Source: Nocardioides anomalus
GTDB lineage: Bacteria; Actinomycetota; Actinomycetes; Propionibacteriales; Nocardioidaceae
Assembly: GCF_011046535.1 (NCBI RefSeq)
Contig: NZ_CP049257.1
Span: 4,278,001 to 4,342,000 of the forward strand
Direction: 5' to 3'
Length of the DNA: 64,000 nt
The notes under the pieces are model-generated. The model made no database searches. It was given only the letters and a program-made list of their open reading frames with translations, and was not told the DNA's origin. A program made the translations under genes and the position numbers. Positions 55,047 to 63,056 of this stretch are shown here, one piece after another. Within the stretch, counting starts at the first letter, position 1, and every line of letters begins with the position of its first letter.

Positions 55047-56425
55047 CGGAAGGCCTCCGGGATCTCGGTGACGAGGGTGAGGTACTGGATCACGCGGCTG
55101 ACCCGGTCGCGGGCGCCGGGGTCGTCGAGCGTGCGGGCCCACGCCTCGAGGGCCGGGCGGGCGAGCGGGTCGAGCCCGGTGGCCAGGCGGGTGCCGAGCT
55201 GGCCCAGGAGGAGCGCCGGCTGCCGGTCCGAGCCGAGCCGCTGGAGCACCGCACGGCTGAAGACGGGCCCCCACGGCGCGGGGACCGCGTTGACCACCAC
55301 GACGACCTGCTGCGGCGACGTCGCCCGGGCCAGCTGGCTCGCCGCGACCGCGTCGCGCTGCTCGGGCGGGACGAGCGCGACCAGGTCGGGGTGCCAGACG
55401 TCCTCGACCAGGGCGGCCGCCCAGGTGGTGTCGCGGCGGGCCAGCACGGCCTCGGCGATGCCGACCTTGGCGTCCTGGCTGGCCAGCCGGCGCCACGCGC
55501 TCGGCTCGCCCCAGACGTCGAGGGGCGCGCCGGCGGCCAGCCGCTGGAGCCACCAGCCCCGGACCGAGCCGACGCGCTTGGGTCGGACCAGCCCGTCGCG
55601 CACGCCCGCGGGATCGGGATCACCCGGCAGCTCGACGTCGACGGTCCTGCGGAGCAGGCCGCCGCTCGTGATGAGCGGCCGCAGGCGCGCGGCCATCCGC
55701 GCGGCCCGCGCCGAGCCGGGCAGCGCGTCGAGCAGGCCCGCGGCGAGCTCGCGGACCCGCGCGGACCGGTCGTCGAGCGCGCGCTCCAGGAGCGGCTCGT
55801 CCTCGGGAGCGACGACCGGCCGGAGCCGGTCGAGCAGCTCGGCCCGGCCGCCGGCGGTGGCCCGGTCCCAGGTCTCGGCCAGGAGCGCGCGGACGTCACC
55901 GCCGTCGGCCACCGGCTGCTCCTCCTCGGGCAGCCACGCCCAGACCGGGTTGGCCGCGGCCAGCCAGGCGCCGCGCTGGTCGGCCACGCGGCGGGTGCCG
56001 GGGCGGAGGTCGGTCCGGCCGCTGGCCAGGTCGAGCAGCTCGGGCAGCAGGTGGTGCGGCAGGCGGGCGCCGGCCACGTCGGCCGCCTCCAGCCACCGCC
56101 GGACCAGCTCGGGGGCCAGGTGCGGCCCGACCGGCGACTGGCGGACCAACAGCTCGAGCAGCTGCACCGCGCGGGCGGGTGCCGCAGGCCGGTCGTCGGG
56201 CGCGGCCGGGTCGACGGCCTCCGGCTCCCCCGGTCGCACGCCGGCGCGGCGCAGCGCGCTGCCCAGGGCGGCGGCGTCGAGCAGCGCGACCTCACGGGGC
56301 GCGTCGGGACGACCCGCTCCGAGCGCGGCGGGCAGGGCCGGGACCGGGCGGCGCGCCGTGCCGATGAGCGCCGCGGCGGACACCTCCTCCCACCACGAGC
56401 CCACCCCCTCGACGCGCTCGCTCAC
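55043..56425 (-). CDS. DUF5691 family protein
   Basis: This 460-residue all-helical protein has a Trp-rich opening (GSWWEEVSAAALIGTARRPVP) and Leu/Ala/Arg repeats that look like HEAT-type pairs (LEALDDRSARVRELAAGLLDALPGS). VGSVRGWWLQRLAAGAPLDVWGEPSAWRRL and WAAALVEDVWHPDLVALVPPEQRDAV are conserved-looking blocks. The function is unknown; relatives are linked to SWIM and MoxR genes. GTG 56425 overlaps the SWIM gene stop. Confidence 0.85.
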   Translation of the reverse strand: MSERVEGVGSWWEEVSAAALIGTARRPVPALPAALGAGRPDAPREVALLDAAALGSALRRAGVRPGEPEAVDPAAPDDRPAAPARAVQLLELLVRQSPVGPHLAPELVRRWLEAADVAGARLPHHLLPELLDLASGRTDLRPGTRRVADQRGAWLAAANPVWAWLPEEEQPVADGGDVRALLAETWDRATAGGRAELLDRLRPVVAPEDEPLLERALDDRSARVRELAAGLLDALPGSARAARMAARLRPLITSGGLLRRTVDVELPGDPDPAGVRDGLVRPKRVGSVRGWWLQRLAAGAPLDVWGEPSAWRRLASQDAKVGIAEAVLARRDTTWAAALVEDVWHPDLVALVPPEQRDAVAASQLARATSPQQVVVVVNAVPAPWGPVFSRAVLQRLGSDRQPALLLGQLGTRLATGLDPLARPALEAWARTLDDPGARDRVSRVIQYLTLVTEIPEAFR

Positions 56426-57687
56426 ACCGCCACCAGCCCGGTGTCGGTGCCCACGCTCAGCACCCGGAAGCCGGTCCGCTCCAGCTCGCCGACCAGCGTG
56501 GTGGGCCGGCCGCCGGTCAGGGCCAGCGCGGCCCACGGGGTCGCGTCGGCCAGCAGCGGGACGGCGGCACCGGCGGCGTCCACGACCTGGCCCGGCAGCA
56601 CGGCGGCCTCGAGCACGACGGGCACCCGCCCGCCCCACGCGTTGTCGGCTACGGTCGCGGCCAGGGCGTCCAGCCCGTCGGCGAGGCTGCCGCCGGCCGG
56701 CAGCGCGGCCGGCGTCTCCCGGACCACCGGCTCGTCCACGACCAGCGCGCGCCGCGGGCGGCTGCCGGGGTAGAGCGCGAGCGTGGCCTCCAGCGTCGAG
56801 CCCGCGAGGTGGGCGATGGGCAGCGGGTTGCCGCCGGCCGCGAAGTCCAGCAGCTGCACGACCTCGCCGCTCGCCTCGCCGCGCAGCCAGGTGCGCTGCT
56901 GGAGCAGGCGTCCGTCGTCGGTGCGGTGCGCGCCGAGCACCAGCCAGGCGTCCGTCAGCGTCTCGCCGGCCCGGACGTCCTCGGAGGCCTGCGGCCAACC
57001 GACGTACGCGCGGAGGTCGGCGCGGGTGCGCTCGTCGAGGTCGTCCCACCGCTCCCAGGAGCGGACCGCCGACCACCAGCGCCCCAGCTCGCTGAGCAGG
57101 TGGTCGGCCCAGTCCTCGCGCCGGCTCACCTCCGAGCCCATGGTCCGGACCCGGTCGGCCAGCCCGGGCAGCTGCGCGTCGACCAGCCGGGCCGCGGCGG
57201 AGTCCCACCAGCCCCACGGCTGGCGTCGCGCCTGGACCGTTCCGCTGCGCACCAGGTCGGCCAGCCAGAGCGAGAAGTCACCGATCCCGGCGCTCATCAG
57301 TGCGAACCGCTCGGCCTGCCGCCTCGCCCGCGCCTCGGGGTCGACGGGCTTGGTGGTCCGCGCCGGCCGCTCGGCCGCGGGCTCGGCGAAGGGCGGCGGG
57401 TCGCCGGCGCCGATCTCACCGTGCCCGGACACCCAGCGCAGCAGCAGGGCCAGCGCGTGCTTGCACGGGAACTTCCGGCTCGGGCAGCTGCAGCGGTACG
57501 CCGGCCCGGTGAGGTCGATGCTGACCTGGTAGGGCTGCCGGCCGGAGCCCTGGCACTTGCCCCACACCAGGGTCTCGCTGCTGCCGGTGTCCGACCACGG
57601 CCCCGGCACGGCCAGCCGGTGGGCAGCCTTGAGCGAGGCCGCGTCGGGCGCGGCCTTCTCGACCGACGCGAGGTTCCACCGGGGCAT
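56422..57687 (-). CDS. SWIM zinc finger protein (YehQ-like)
   Basis: This 421-residue cytosolic protein carries the SWIM motif YRCSCPSRKFPCKHALALLL near residues 62-80 (CxC-x6-CxH), a zinc fold that binds DNA or proteins. KCQGSGRQPYQVSIDLTGPA leads into it. The rest is a Trp-rich helical domain and beta strands (WLVLGAHRTDDGRLLQQRTWL). It is the first gene of the five-gene operon; ATG 57687 has GGAG five nt upstream. Confidence 0.9.
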   Translation of the reverse strand: MPRWNLASVEKAAPDAASLKAAHRLAVPGPWSDTGSSETLVWGKCQGSGRQPYQVSIDLTGPAYRCSCPSRKFPCKHALALLLRWVSGHGEIGAGDPPPFAEPAAERPARTTKPVDPEARARRQAERFALMSAGIGDFSLWLADLVRSGTVQARRQPWGWWDSAAARLVDAQLPGLADRVRTMGSEVSRREDWADHLLSELGRWWSAVRSWERWDDLDERTRADLRAYVGWPQASEDVRAGETLTDAWLVLGAHRTDDGRLLQQRTWLRGEASGEVVQLLDFAAGGNPLPIAHLAGSTLEATLALYPGSRPRRALVVDEPVVRETPAALPAGGSLADGLDALAATVADNAWGGRVPVVLEAAVLPGQVVDAAGAAVPLLADATPWAALALTGGRPTTLVGELERTGFRVLSVGTDTGLVAV

Positions 57688-57759
57688 GGTCGCTCCATCA
57701 TCCTCGACCGCTCCGACAGCGGGCGCCCACCGCCGGGGTGCTTCTGCCACCATGCCGTC

Positions 57760-58593
57760 GTGGGCACGGGGGCGCTGGTGGTCTTCGTCGTCGCGGTCTC
57801 GCTCGAGGGTGCGGCGTGCGTGGTCCTGACCGTGCTGTGGCTGCGGGGCCGACGACGTCAGCGCGTGCTCGAGGGCGACCTGGCCACGGCCCTGGAGGGC
57901 ACCGGCCGCAGGCCGCGCCCGCGCCGACTGGTCCCGACGCCGGACGAGGCGGTCAAGGCGGTCTGGGAGACCGTGGACCGGGTCCGCGAGCAGGGACTCG
58001 GCGGCGCGCTCCGCAGCTCGATCGACGACCTGGCCGGCTGGGCCCAGGTCGAGCGCCCGGCGCTGGTGCAGCTGGCCGGCCCCGACGGCAGCGTGGCGAT
58101 CCTGTTCTCCGACATCGAGGGCTCGACCGAGCTCAACGAGCGGCTCGGCGACCGGGAGTGGGTGCGCCTGCTGGCCCGGCACGACGCGGCCGTGCGCTCG
58201 GCGATCGAGCGGTTCGACGGCCACGTGGTCAAGACCCAGGGCGACGGCTTCATGGCCGCGTTCGCCGCTCCCGAGCAGGCCGTGCGCAGCGCCGTCGCCG
58301 TGCAGCGCGCCTTCGAGCGCGGCCGGACCAAGGGCCCGAACCCCGTGCTCGTCCGCATCGGCATCCACCACGGCGACGTGGTGCACCGCGACAACGACAT
58401 CTTCGGCCGCAACGTCGCCCACGCCGCCCGCGTCGCCGCCCTGGCCGACGGCGGCGAGATCCTCCTCAGCGGCGCCGTCGCCGACGCCGTGGCCGACTGT
58501 GACGACCTCCCGCTCGCCGAGCCCCGCGAGGTCCGGCTCAAGGGGCTGACCGGGGAGCACCAGGTGGTCGCCGTCGAGTGGTCGCGACCCTGA
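57760..58593 (+). CDS. Class III adenylate/guanylate cyclase with an N-terminal membrane anchor
   Basis: This 277-residue protein starts with one hydrophobic span (GALVVFVVAVSLEGAACVVLTVLWL), then a basic stretch (RGRRRQR), a short linker, and the cyclase domain from about residue 105: AILFSDIEGSTELNERLGDREW (first metal Asp), GHVVKTQGDGFMAAF (Lys and second Asp), RIGIHHGDVVHRDNDIFGRNVAHAARVAALADGGEILLS. The Lys and the Asp before it set ATP or GTP choice; ATP is more usual here. No HAMP, so signalling may come from dimerisation. GTG 57760; divergent from the SWIM gene. Confidence 0.93.
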   Translation: MGTGALVVFVVAVSLEGAACVVLTVLWLRGRRRQRVLEGDLATALEGTGRRPRPRRLVPTPDEAVKAVWETVDRVREQGLGGALRSSIDDLAGWAQVERPALVQLAGPDGSVAILFSDIEGSTELNERLGDREWVRLLARHDAAVRSAIERFDGHVVKTQGDGFMAAFAAPEQAVRSAVAVQRAFERGRTKGPNPVLVRIGIHHGDVVHRDNDIFGRNVAHAARVAALADGGEILLSGAVADAVADCDDLPLAEPREVRLKGLTGEHQVVAVEWSRP

Positions 58594-58652
58594 CGCCTCG
58601 CCGTCCGTTTCCCGCCAGCACCGGCAGGGGCCGTGGGACCACCCTGACGACC

Positions 58653-59117
58653 ATGACCTACCGCATCACCGGGGCCGACCCGGACGCCCTTGCCGACCTC
58701 CTGCACCGCTGCGTCGACCACGCCGGCAACCGGGTGGCGCCGTTCGAGGACGACGATGGCGGCTGGGCCCTGCGCTGCTGCCTCACCGACTCGGTCCCGG
58801 GCGACCAGATCGCGGTCGTGGCGTTCTCGCCGTTCCCCTGGCGCAGTGCGTACGCCGAGACCGGGCCGGTCGTCGTGCACGTCGCGGGCTGCCCCGGCCC
58901 ACCGGACGGCACGCTGCCGCCGCAGTTCCACGAGCGTCGCCAGGTGCTGCGCGTCTACGGTCACGACCGCCGGCAGGCCTACGACCTGCACCGCGTGGTC
59001 GAGCCGGGCGGGCTCGCCGAAGCGCTCGAGGCGCTGGTCGCCGACGAACGGGTCGAGTGCGTGCACGCCCGCAACGTGGTCGCGGGCTGCTGGAGCTTCG
59101 CCGCCACCGCGGCGTAG
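58653..59117 (+). CDS. DUF1203 domain-containing protein
   Basis: This 154-residue protein has YRITGADPDALADLLHRCVDHAGNRVAPFEDDDGGWALRCCLTDSVPGDQIAVVAFSPFPW, the typical opening of the family, and YAETGPVVVHVAGC. Function unknown. Cys and His residues in the second half could bind metal. ATG 58653. Terminal part ends close to the convergent ESX-like gene. Confidence 0.85.
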   Translation: MTYRITGADPDALADLLHRCVDHAGNRVAPFEDDDGGWALRCCLTDSVPGDQIAVVAFSPFPWRSAYAETGPVVVHVAGCPGPPDGTLPPQFHERRQVLRVYGHDRRQAYDLHRVVEPGGLAEALEALVADERVECVHARNVVAGCWSFAATAA

Positions 59118-59126
59118 CCCCGAGCC

Positions 59127-60497
59127 TCAGTCCAGCACGCCCGGTGCGGCGTCCTCGTCGTCGACCCAGTCCTTGCCGTCGTCGAACAGGTCGCGCTCCT
59201 CGCCGCGGCGCTCGTCGTCCTTTCGACCGCGACCGCGACCCGCACCGGCGCCAGCGCCAGCGCCGCGCGCGCCGGCCGCGCCCCGAGCGCCTCGCCCGGC
59301 CGCGCTCCCGCGACCGCCACGACCCGTGCCGCGACCGGAGCCGCGTCCGCCGGTGCCACGACCGCCGGTGCCGCCGGCACCGGCCCCGCGCGCGCCGCCG
59401 CCCGCGCCGCCACCGCGGCCCAGGACCGAGCCGGCACCCGCGCCGCGCGCACCGGTGCTGCCGATGCCGCGCACGCCGGCCGCGGAGATCCCGCGTCCAC
59501 CGGCCGAGCCGGGCACGAGCCCACCCAGGCCGGGCTGCAGCCCACCGGTGAGACCACCGGCCAGGCCGGCCGCGGCCGCGCCGCCGAGCGCGCCGCCGGC
59601 AGCGGCACCGAGGCCACCCACGGCCCCGGCCCCTCCGCCGGGCGCGGAGACACCCGGGTTGGCGATGGTCGGGGTAGGCGAGAGCGGACCACCGGGGCCG
59701 GCCGGCGTGCCGTACGGCGGGTGGCCGGTCGGCGGCGTCGACGGGTCGACCGGGGGCTGCGTCGGGTTGGGCAGCGTCGGGTTCGGCGGCTGCGGAGGCT
59801 GGGGCGGCTGGGGCGGGACCGGCGGCTCCGGCGGGATCGGGGGCACGGGCGGCTGCGGCTTCGGCGGCTTGGGCGGGTGCGGCTCGCCCGGGTTGCCGCC
59901 GGGACCGGTCGGGCCCACCGGGGGCTGGGTGCCCGTGGGCGTGCTCGGCGTGCCGGGGTTGGTCGGCGGCGGCGGGGGCGGCGGCTCGCCGTGGATGCTC
60001 TGGAAGACCTCGGCCCGCTTCTGGTGGTGGTTGTCCAGGGTCGTGATGGCGTGGTCCGCCGCGGTCTCGCTGTCGGCGTAGTGGTCCCAGAACAACTTGT
60101 TGTCGGTCTGGAACTTGCTCTGCGCCTTGGCGTCACCGAGGTCCGAGGGCTGGGTCGGCGGCTGCTTGTCGGCGTGCTTGTCGAGCTCGGCGACCTGCTT
60201 CTTGGCGTGGCGCAGGTCCTCGGCGGCGTGGGTGAACGCCTCCGAGCCCTGCTTCATCTGCTCCGAGCGCTTCTGCATCTTTTGCGCCGAGTGCGTGAAC
60301 GCCTTGGACGCGGCCGAGGCCGCCTCACCGCTGAACCGGTCGTCGCTGCCGAAGGAGTGCCCCTTCGTGGCCACCTGCTCGGCGATCTTGCTGAGCAGGT
60401 CGGCGCCCTTCTTCCACTCGGTGCTGGCGTCGTCCAGGTCCTCGGGGCGCGAGTGCTGCACGTACGCCTTGAGCTGCTGGGCCTTGGGTCCGAGCAC
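59127..60497 (-). CDS. WXG100-like type VII secretion substrate with Pro-rich and Gly/Arg-rich tail
   Basis: This protein has 456 residues. The N-terminal 160 residues are helical with an ESX hairpin: STEWKKGADLL, then FSGEAASAASKAF in the place of the WxG turn, and QMKQGSEAFTHAAEDL. Next comes a Pro-rich section (PPPPPPPTNPGTPS), then Gly/Ala, then a Gly-Arg-Gly section (TGGRGTGGRGSGRGTGRGGRG), and an acidic end DDGKDWVDDEDAAPGVLD. This architecture is that of large actinobacterial ESX substrates, whose C-terminus often carries W...APG-type motifs. GTG 60497, two nt after the upstream stop; GGAGG lies 8 nt before it. Confidence 0.8.
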   Translation of the reverse strand: MLGPKAQQLKAYVQHSRPEDLDDASTEWKKGADLLSKIAEQVATKGHSFGSDDRFSGEAASAASKAFTHSAQKMQKRSEQMKQGSEAFTHAAEDLRHAKKQVAELDKHADKQPPTQPSDLGDAKAQSKFQTDNKLFWDHYADSETAADHAITTLDNHHQKRAEVFQSIHGEPPPPPPPTNPGTPSTPTGTQPPVGPTGPGGNPGEPHPPKPPKPQPPVPPIPPEPPVPPQPPQPPQPPNPTLPNPTQPPVDPSTPPTGHPPYGTPAGPGGPLSPTPTIANPGVSAPGGGAGAVGGLGAAAGGALGGAAAAGLAGGLTGGLQPGLGGLVPGSAGGRGISAAGVRGIGSTGARGAGAGSVLGRGGGAGGGARGAGAGGTGGRGTGGRGSGRGTGRGGRGSAAGRGARGAAGARGAGAGAGAGRGRGRKDDERRGEERDLFDDGKDWVDDEDAAPGVLD

Positions 60498-60498
60498 G

Positions 60499-60921
60499 TC
60501 AGCTCCCTCCTCCGTGGCCACCGTGTCCGTGGCTGTGCGGGTGTGCGGCCGCGAAGGAGACCGGGATCATCGAGTCGGCCTTCTTGGTCTGGGCGATGAA
60601 GTCCGCCTCGGCCGCGTCGTCGGTGTCCTTCGCGTCGACGTACAGCTGGTGGATGATCTGCCCGTAGCCGTCGAGACCGCTCGCCATGTCCTTGAGCGCC
60701 TCGACCACGTGCGCACGGGCCTTGCCGGCGTCGCTGGCCAGCTGGACGCTCCCAGGAGTGCCACCGAACGCGGTGTGCGAGACGGTGTTGGGCTTCTGGT
60801 CGGTGAGCTGGTCCGCGCTGTCGGTCAGGAACGACTTCAGCTGCGCAGCCAGGCTCTCGGAGATGCCGAACTCGACGAGGCGGTCCACCATCGCCGCGAT
60901 GTCGCCGAACAAGTTGGCCAT
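60499..60921 (-). CDS. Small ESX-like helical protein with a His/Gly-rich C-terminus
   Basis: This 140-residue helical protein (ANLFGDIAAMVDRLVEFGISESLAAQLKSFL; SVQLASDAGKARAHVVEALKDMASGLDGYGQIIHQLYVDAKDTDDAAEADF) has a predicted WXG100-type hairpin arrangement. The tail HPHSHGHGGHGGGS could bind Zn or Ni. It is upstream of and co-transcribed with the large ESX-like gene; the pair resembles an EsxA/PPE pair. No eccC, mycosin or eccD genes are in the window. Confidence 0.75.
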   Translation of the reverse strand: MANLFGDIAAMVDRLVEFGISESLAAQLKSFLTDSADQLTDQKPNTVSHTAFGGTPGSVQLASDAGKARAHVVEALKDMASGLDGYGQIIHQLYVDAKDTDDAAEADFIAQTKKADSMIPVSFAAAHPHSHGHGGHGGGS

Positions 60922-61100
60922 TGCTGTGTGCTCCCGAGAGGTGTGCGAAGTGCCGGGCAAAGACTCTGCTACCCGGCCTCCGCGGACGCAAAACCCGAGA
61001 GGCCGTGCAACCAGGAGGTGGTCAGGACCGTCGGGTTACGGTGAGGACGCGTTCGCGGTCCCAGGCTGACCGCTGTGCCCGCGTGTGACAGGAGGGACCC

Positions 61101-61736
61101 GTGATCCAGACGGTACGACGCCTCGCCGGGCCCGCCCTGGTGGCCACCCTGGCCCTGGGCGCGGCGGCCTGCGGGGGCGGCTCCGACGACTCGGCCAACA
61201 CGGGCGCCAGCACCGGCGCAAGTGCCGACCCCACGCCCTCCGCCACCGGCAGCAGCGAGCCCGCCTCCTCGCCTCCGACCACCCCCTCGGAGACCGTGGC
61301 CGCTGCCGCCGGTCCCGAGCTCGCCCAGACCGTCGTGGCCGTGAAAGCCCCCACCGGCTGGGAGCCCGACTCGGCCCCCGCCGAGTTCTCCTCCGCGGCG
61401 CGCGGGCCGGGGCGCAGCGACTCGCTGCTGCTCATCGACAACGCGAGCCTGGCCGGGCCCGATGCCACCATCGACGACCTCTACGCGTCCTTCGTGTCGC
61501 TGAACAAGGGCGACAAGAGGCTCACCTACGAGCGGCTGCCGGACCTCGACCTGCAGGGCACGCCCGCGTCGTACGTCCACTCCACCCGCAAGGGCACCAA
61601 GTCCGAGGACTACGTCGTCACGGCGGTGCGCAGCGGTCGCGTCGTCTCCCTCACCTTCACCCTGGACCCGGGCACGTTGGCGCAGGACCCGCAGCTGGTC
61701 GAGTCGGTCCTGGCCACCCTGCGCTGGCTGGGCTGA
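61101..61736 (+). CDS. Ser/Thr-rich lipoprotein
   Basis: This 211-residue secreted lipoprotein has lipobox GAAAC at Cys24, then a Ser/Thr/Pro linker (SANTGASTGASADPTPSATG) and a globular domain with WEPDSAPAEFSS, DATIDDLYASFVSLNKGD and LDPGTLAQDPQLVESVLATLRWLG. The last part resembles the LpqN/LpqT or DUF1795-like proteins that bind lipids or cell-wall material; not certain. GTG 61101, GGAGGGACCC upstream. Divergent from the ESX-like genes, with about 180 nt between; the region carries no clear -10/-35. Confidence 0.8.
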   Translation: MIQTVRRLAGPALVATLALGAAACGGGSDDSANTGASTGASADPTPSATGSSEPASSPPTTPSETVAAAAGPELAQTVVAVKAPTGWEPDSAPAEFSSAARGPGRSDSLLLIDNASLAGPDATIDDLYASFVSLNKGDKRLTYERLPDLDLQGTPASYVHSTRKGTKSEDYVVTAVRSGRVVSLTFTLDPGTLAQDPQLVESVLATLRWLG

Positions 61737-61740
61737 CCGC

Positions 61741-63033
61741 TCAGCGGGCCGGGCGGTCGTCGACGATCCGGCGCATCTTGCCCACCGAGCGCTCGATGCC
61801 GTCGGGGTCGACGACCCGGACCGCGACGGAGACGCCGATGGTGGCCTTGACCAGCCGTTCGAGCTCGGCGCCGGCCGCCACCCCGTCGTCGTACGACGCG
61901 TCGGTGCGACGCTCCACGCGGACCGTCATCTCGTCCAGGGTGCCGGGCCGGGTCAGCACGCACTGGAAGTGCGGCGAGAGCGCGGGCAGGGTGAGCAGCA
62001 GCTCCTCGACCTGGGTCGGGAACAGGTTCACGCCGCGCAGGATGATCATGTCGTCGGTGCGGCCGGTGACCTTCTCCATGCGGCGCATCGTGCGGGCCGT
62101 GCCCGGCAGCAGCCGGGTGAGGTCGCGGGTGCGGTAGCGGATGACCGGCATGGCCTGCTTGGTCAGCGACGTGAAGACCAGCTCGCCGCGCTCGCCGTCC
62201 GGGAGCACCGCGCCGCTCACCGGGTCGATGACCTCGGGGTAGAAGTGGTCCTCCCACACGTGCAGCCCGTCCTTGGTCTCCACGCACTCCTGGGCCACGC
62301 CCGGCCCCATCACCTCCGACAGCCCGTAGATGTCGACGGCGTCGATGCCCAGCACGTCCTCCATCTCGCTGCGCATCTGGTCGGTCCAGGGCTCGGCGCC
62401 GAAGATCCCGATCTCCAGCGAGGTGGACCGCGGGTCGACGCCCTGGCGGCGCATCTCGTCGACGACCGCGAGCATGTACGACGGCGTCACCATGATGACG
62501 CGGGGACCGAAGTCGACGATGAGCCGGACCTGCCGCTCGGTCATGCCGCCGGAGACCGGCACGACGGTGCAGCCCAGCTTCTCCGCGCCGTAGTGCGCGC
62601 CGAGGCCGCCGGTGAACAGGCCGTAGCCGTAGGCGTTGTGCAGCACGTCGCCCGGCCGGCCACCCGCCGCGCGGATGCTGCGGGCCATCACGGTGGCCCA
62701 GGTGTCGATGTCCTCGGCGGTGTAGCCGACGACGGTCGGCTGGCCGGTGGTCCCGCTCGAGGCGTGGACCCGCGCCACCTGCTCGCGGGGCACCGCGAAC
62801 ATGCCGAACGGGTAGTTCTCGCGCAGGTCGGCCTTGGTGGTGAACGGCAGCCTGGCCAGGTCCTCCAGCTCGCGCACGTCGTCGGGATGCACCCCGGCCG
62901 CGTCCCACGCGCGTCGGTAGTGCCCGACGTTCTCGTAGGCGTGGCGCACCGTCCAGCGCAGCCGCTCGGTCTGCAGGGCGCGCAGCTCGTCGACGGAGGC
63001 GGTCTCGATCGGCTCGAGGTCGGCGGTGGTCAT
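61741..63033 (-). CDS. paaK: Phenylacetate--CoA ligase family protein
   Basis: This 430-residue adenylating enzyme has VHASSGTTGQPTVVGYTAED (ATP-binding P-loop), IYGLSEVMGPGVAQEC, RTRDLTRLLPGT and GRTDDMIILRGVNLFPTQVEE, all PaaK marks. It activates phenylacetate to the CoA thioester, or a similar aryl acid. No other paa genes are in the window, so it may belong to another aryl-CoA route. ATG 63033; a TTG at 63042 is alternative. Confidence 0.92.
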   Translation of the reverse strand: MTTADLEPIETASVDELRALQTERLRWTVRHAYENVGHYRRAWDAAGVHPDDVRELEDLARLPFTTKADLRENYPFGMFAVPREQVARVHASSGTTGQPTVVGYTAEDIDTWATVMARSIRAAGGRPGDVLHNAYGYGLFTGGLGAHYGAEKLGCTVVPVSGGMTERQVRLIVDFGPRVIMVTPSYMLAVVDEMRRQGVDPRSTSLEIGIFGAEPWTDQMRSEMEDVLGIDAVDIYGLSEVMGPGVAQECVETKDGLHVWEDHFYPEVIDPVSGAVLPDGERGELVFTSLTKQAMPVIRYRTRDLTRLLPGTARTMRRMEKVTGRTDDMIILRGVNLFPTQVEELLLTLPALSPHFQCVLTRPGTLDEMTVRVERRTDASYDDGVAAGAELERLVKATIGVSVAVRVVDPDGIERSVGKMRRIVDDRPAR

Positions 63034-63056
63034 GCTCCGCAACCTACGCTCGCGGG

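Noticed and set aside
58690..60081. Plus-strand Pro/Gly-rich frame opposite the ESX-like gene
   Set aside because: It is the mirror of the Pro- and Gly-rich tail on the other strand and overlaps DUF1203; the minus-strand gene has helical domains and a proper start.
61020..61100. A TACGGT hexamer at 61037 as a -10 box for the lipoprotein gene
   Set aside because: No TTGAC-like hexamer lies 16-19 nt upstream, so it was not called.
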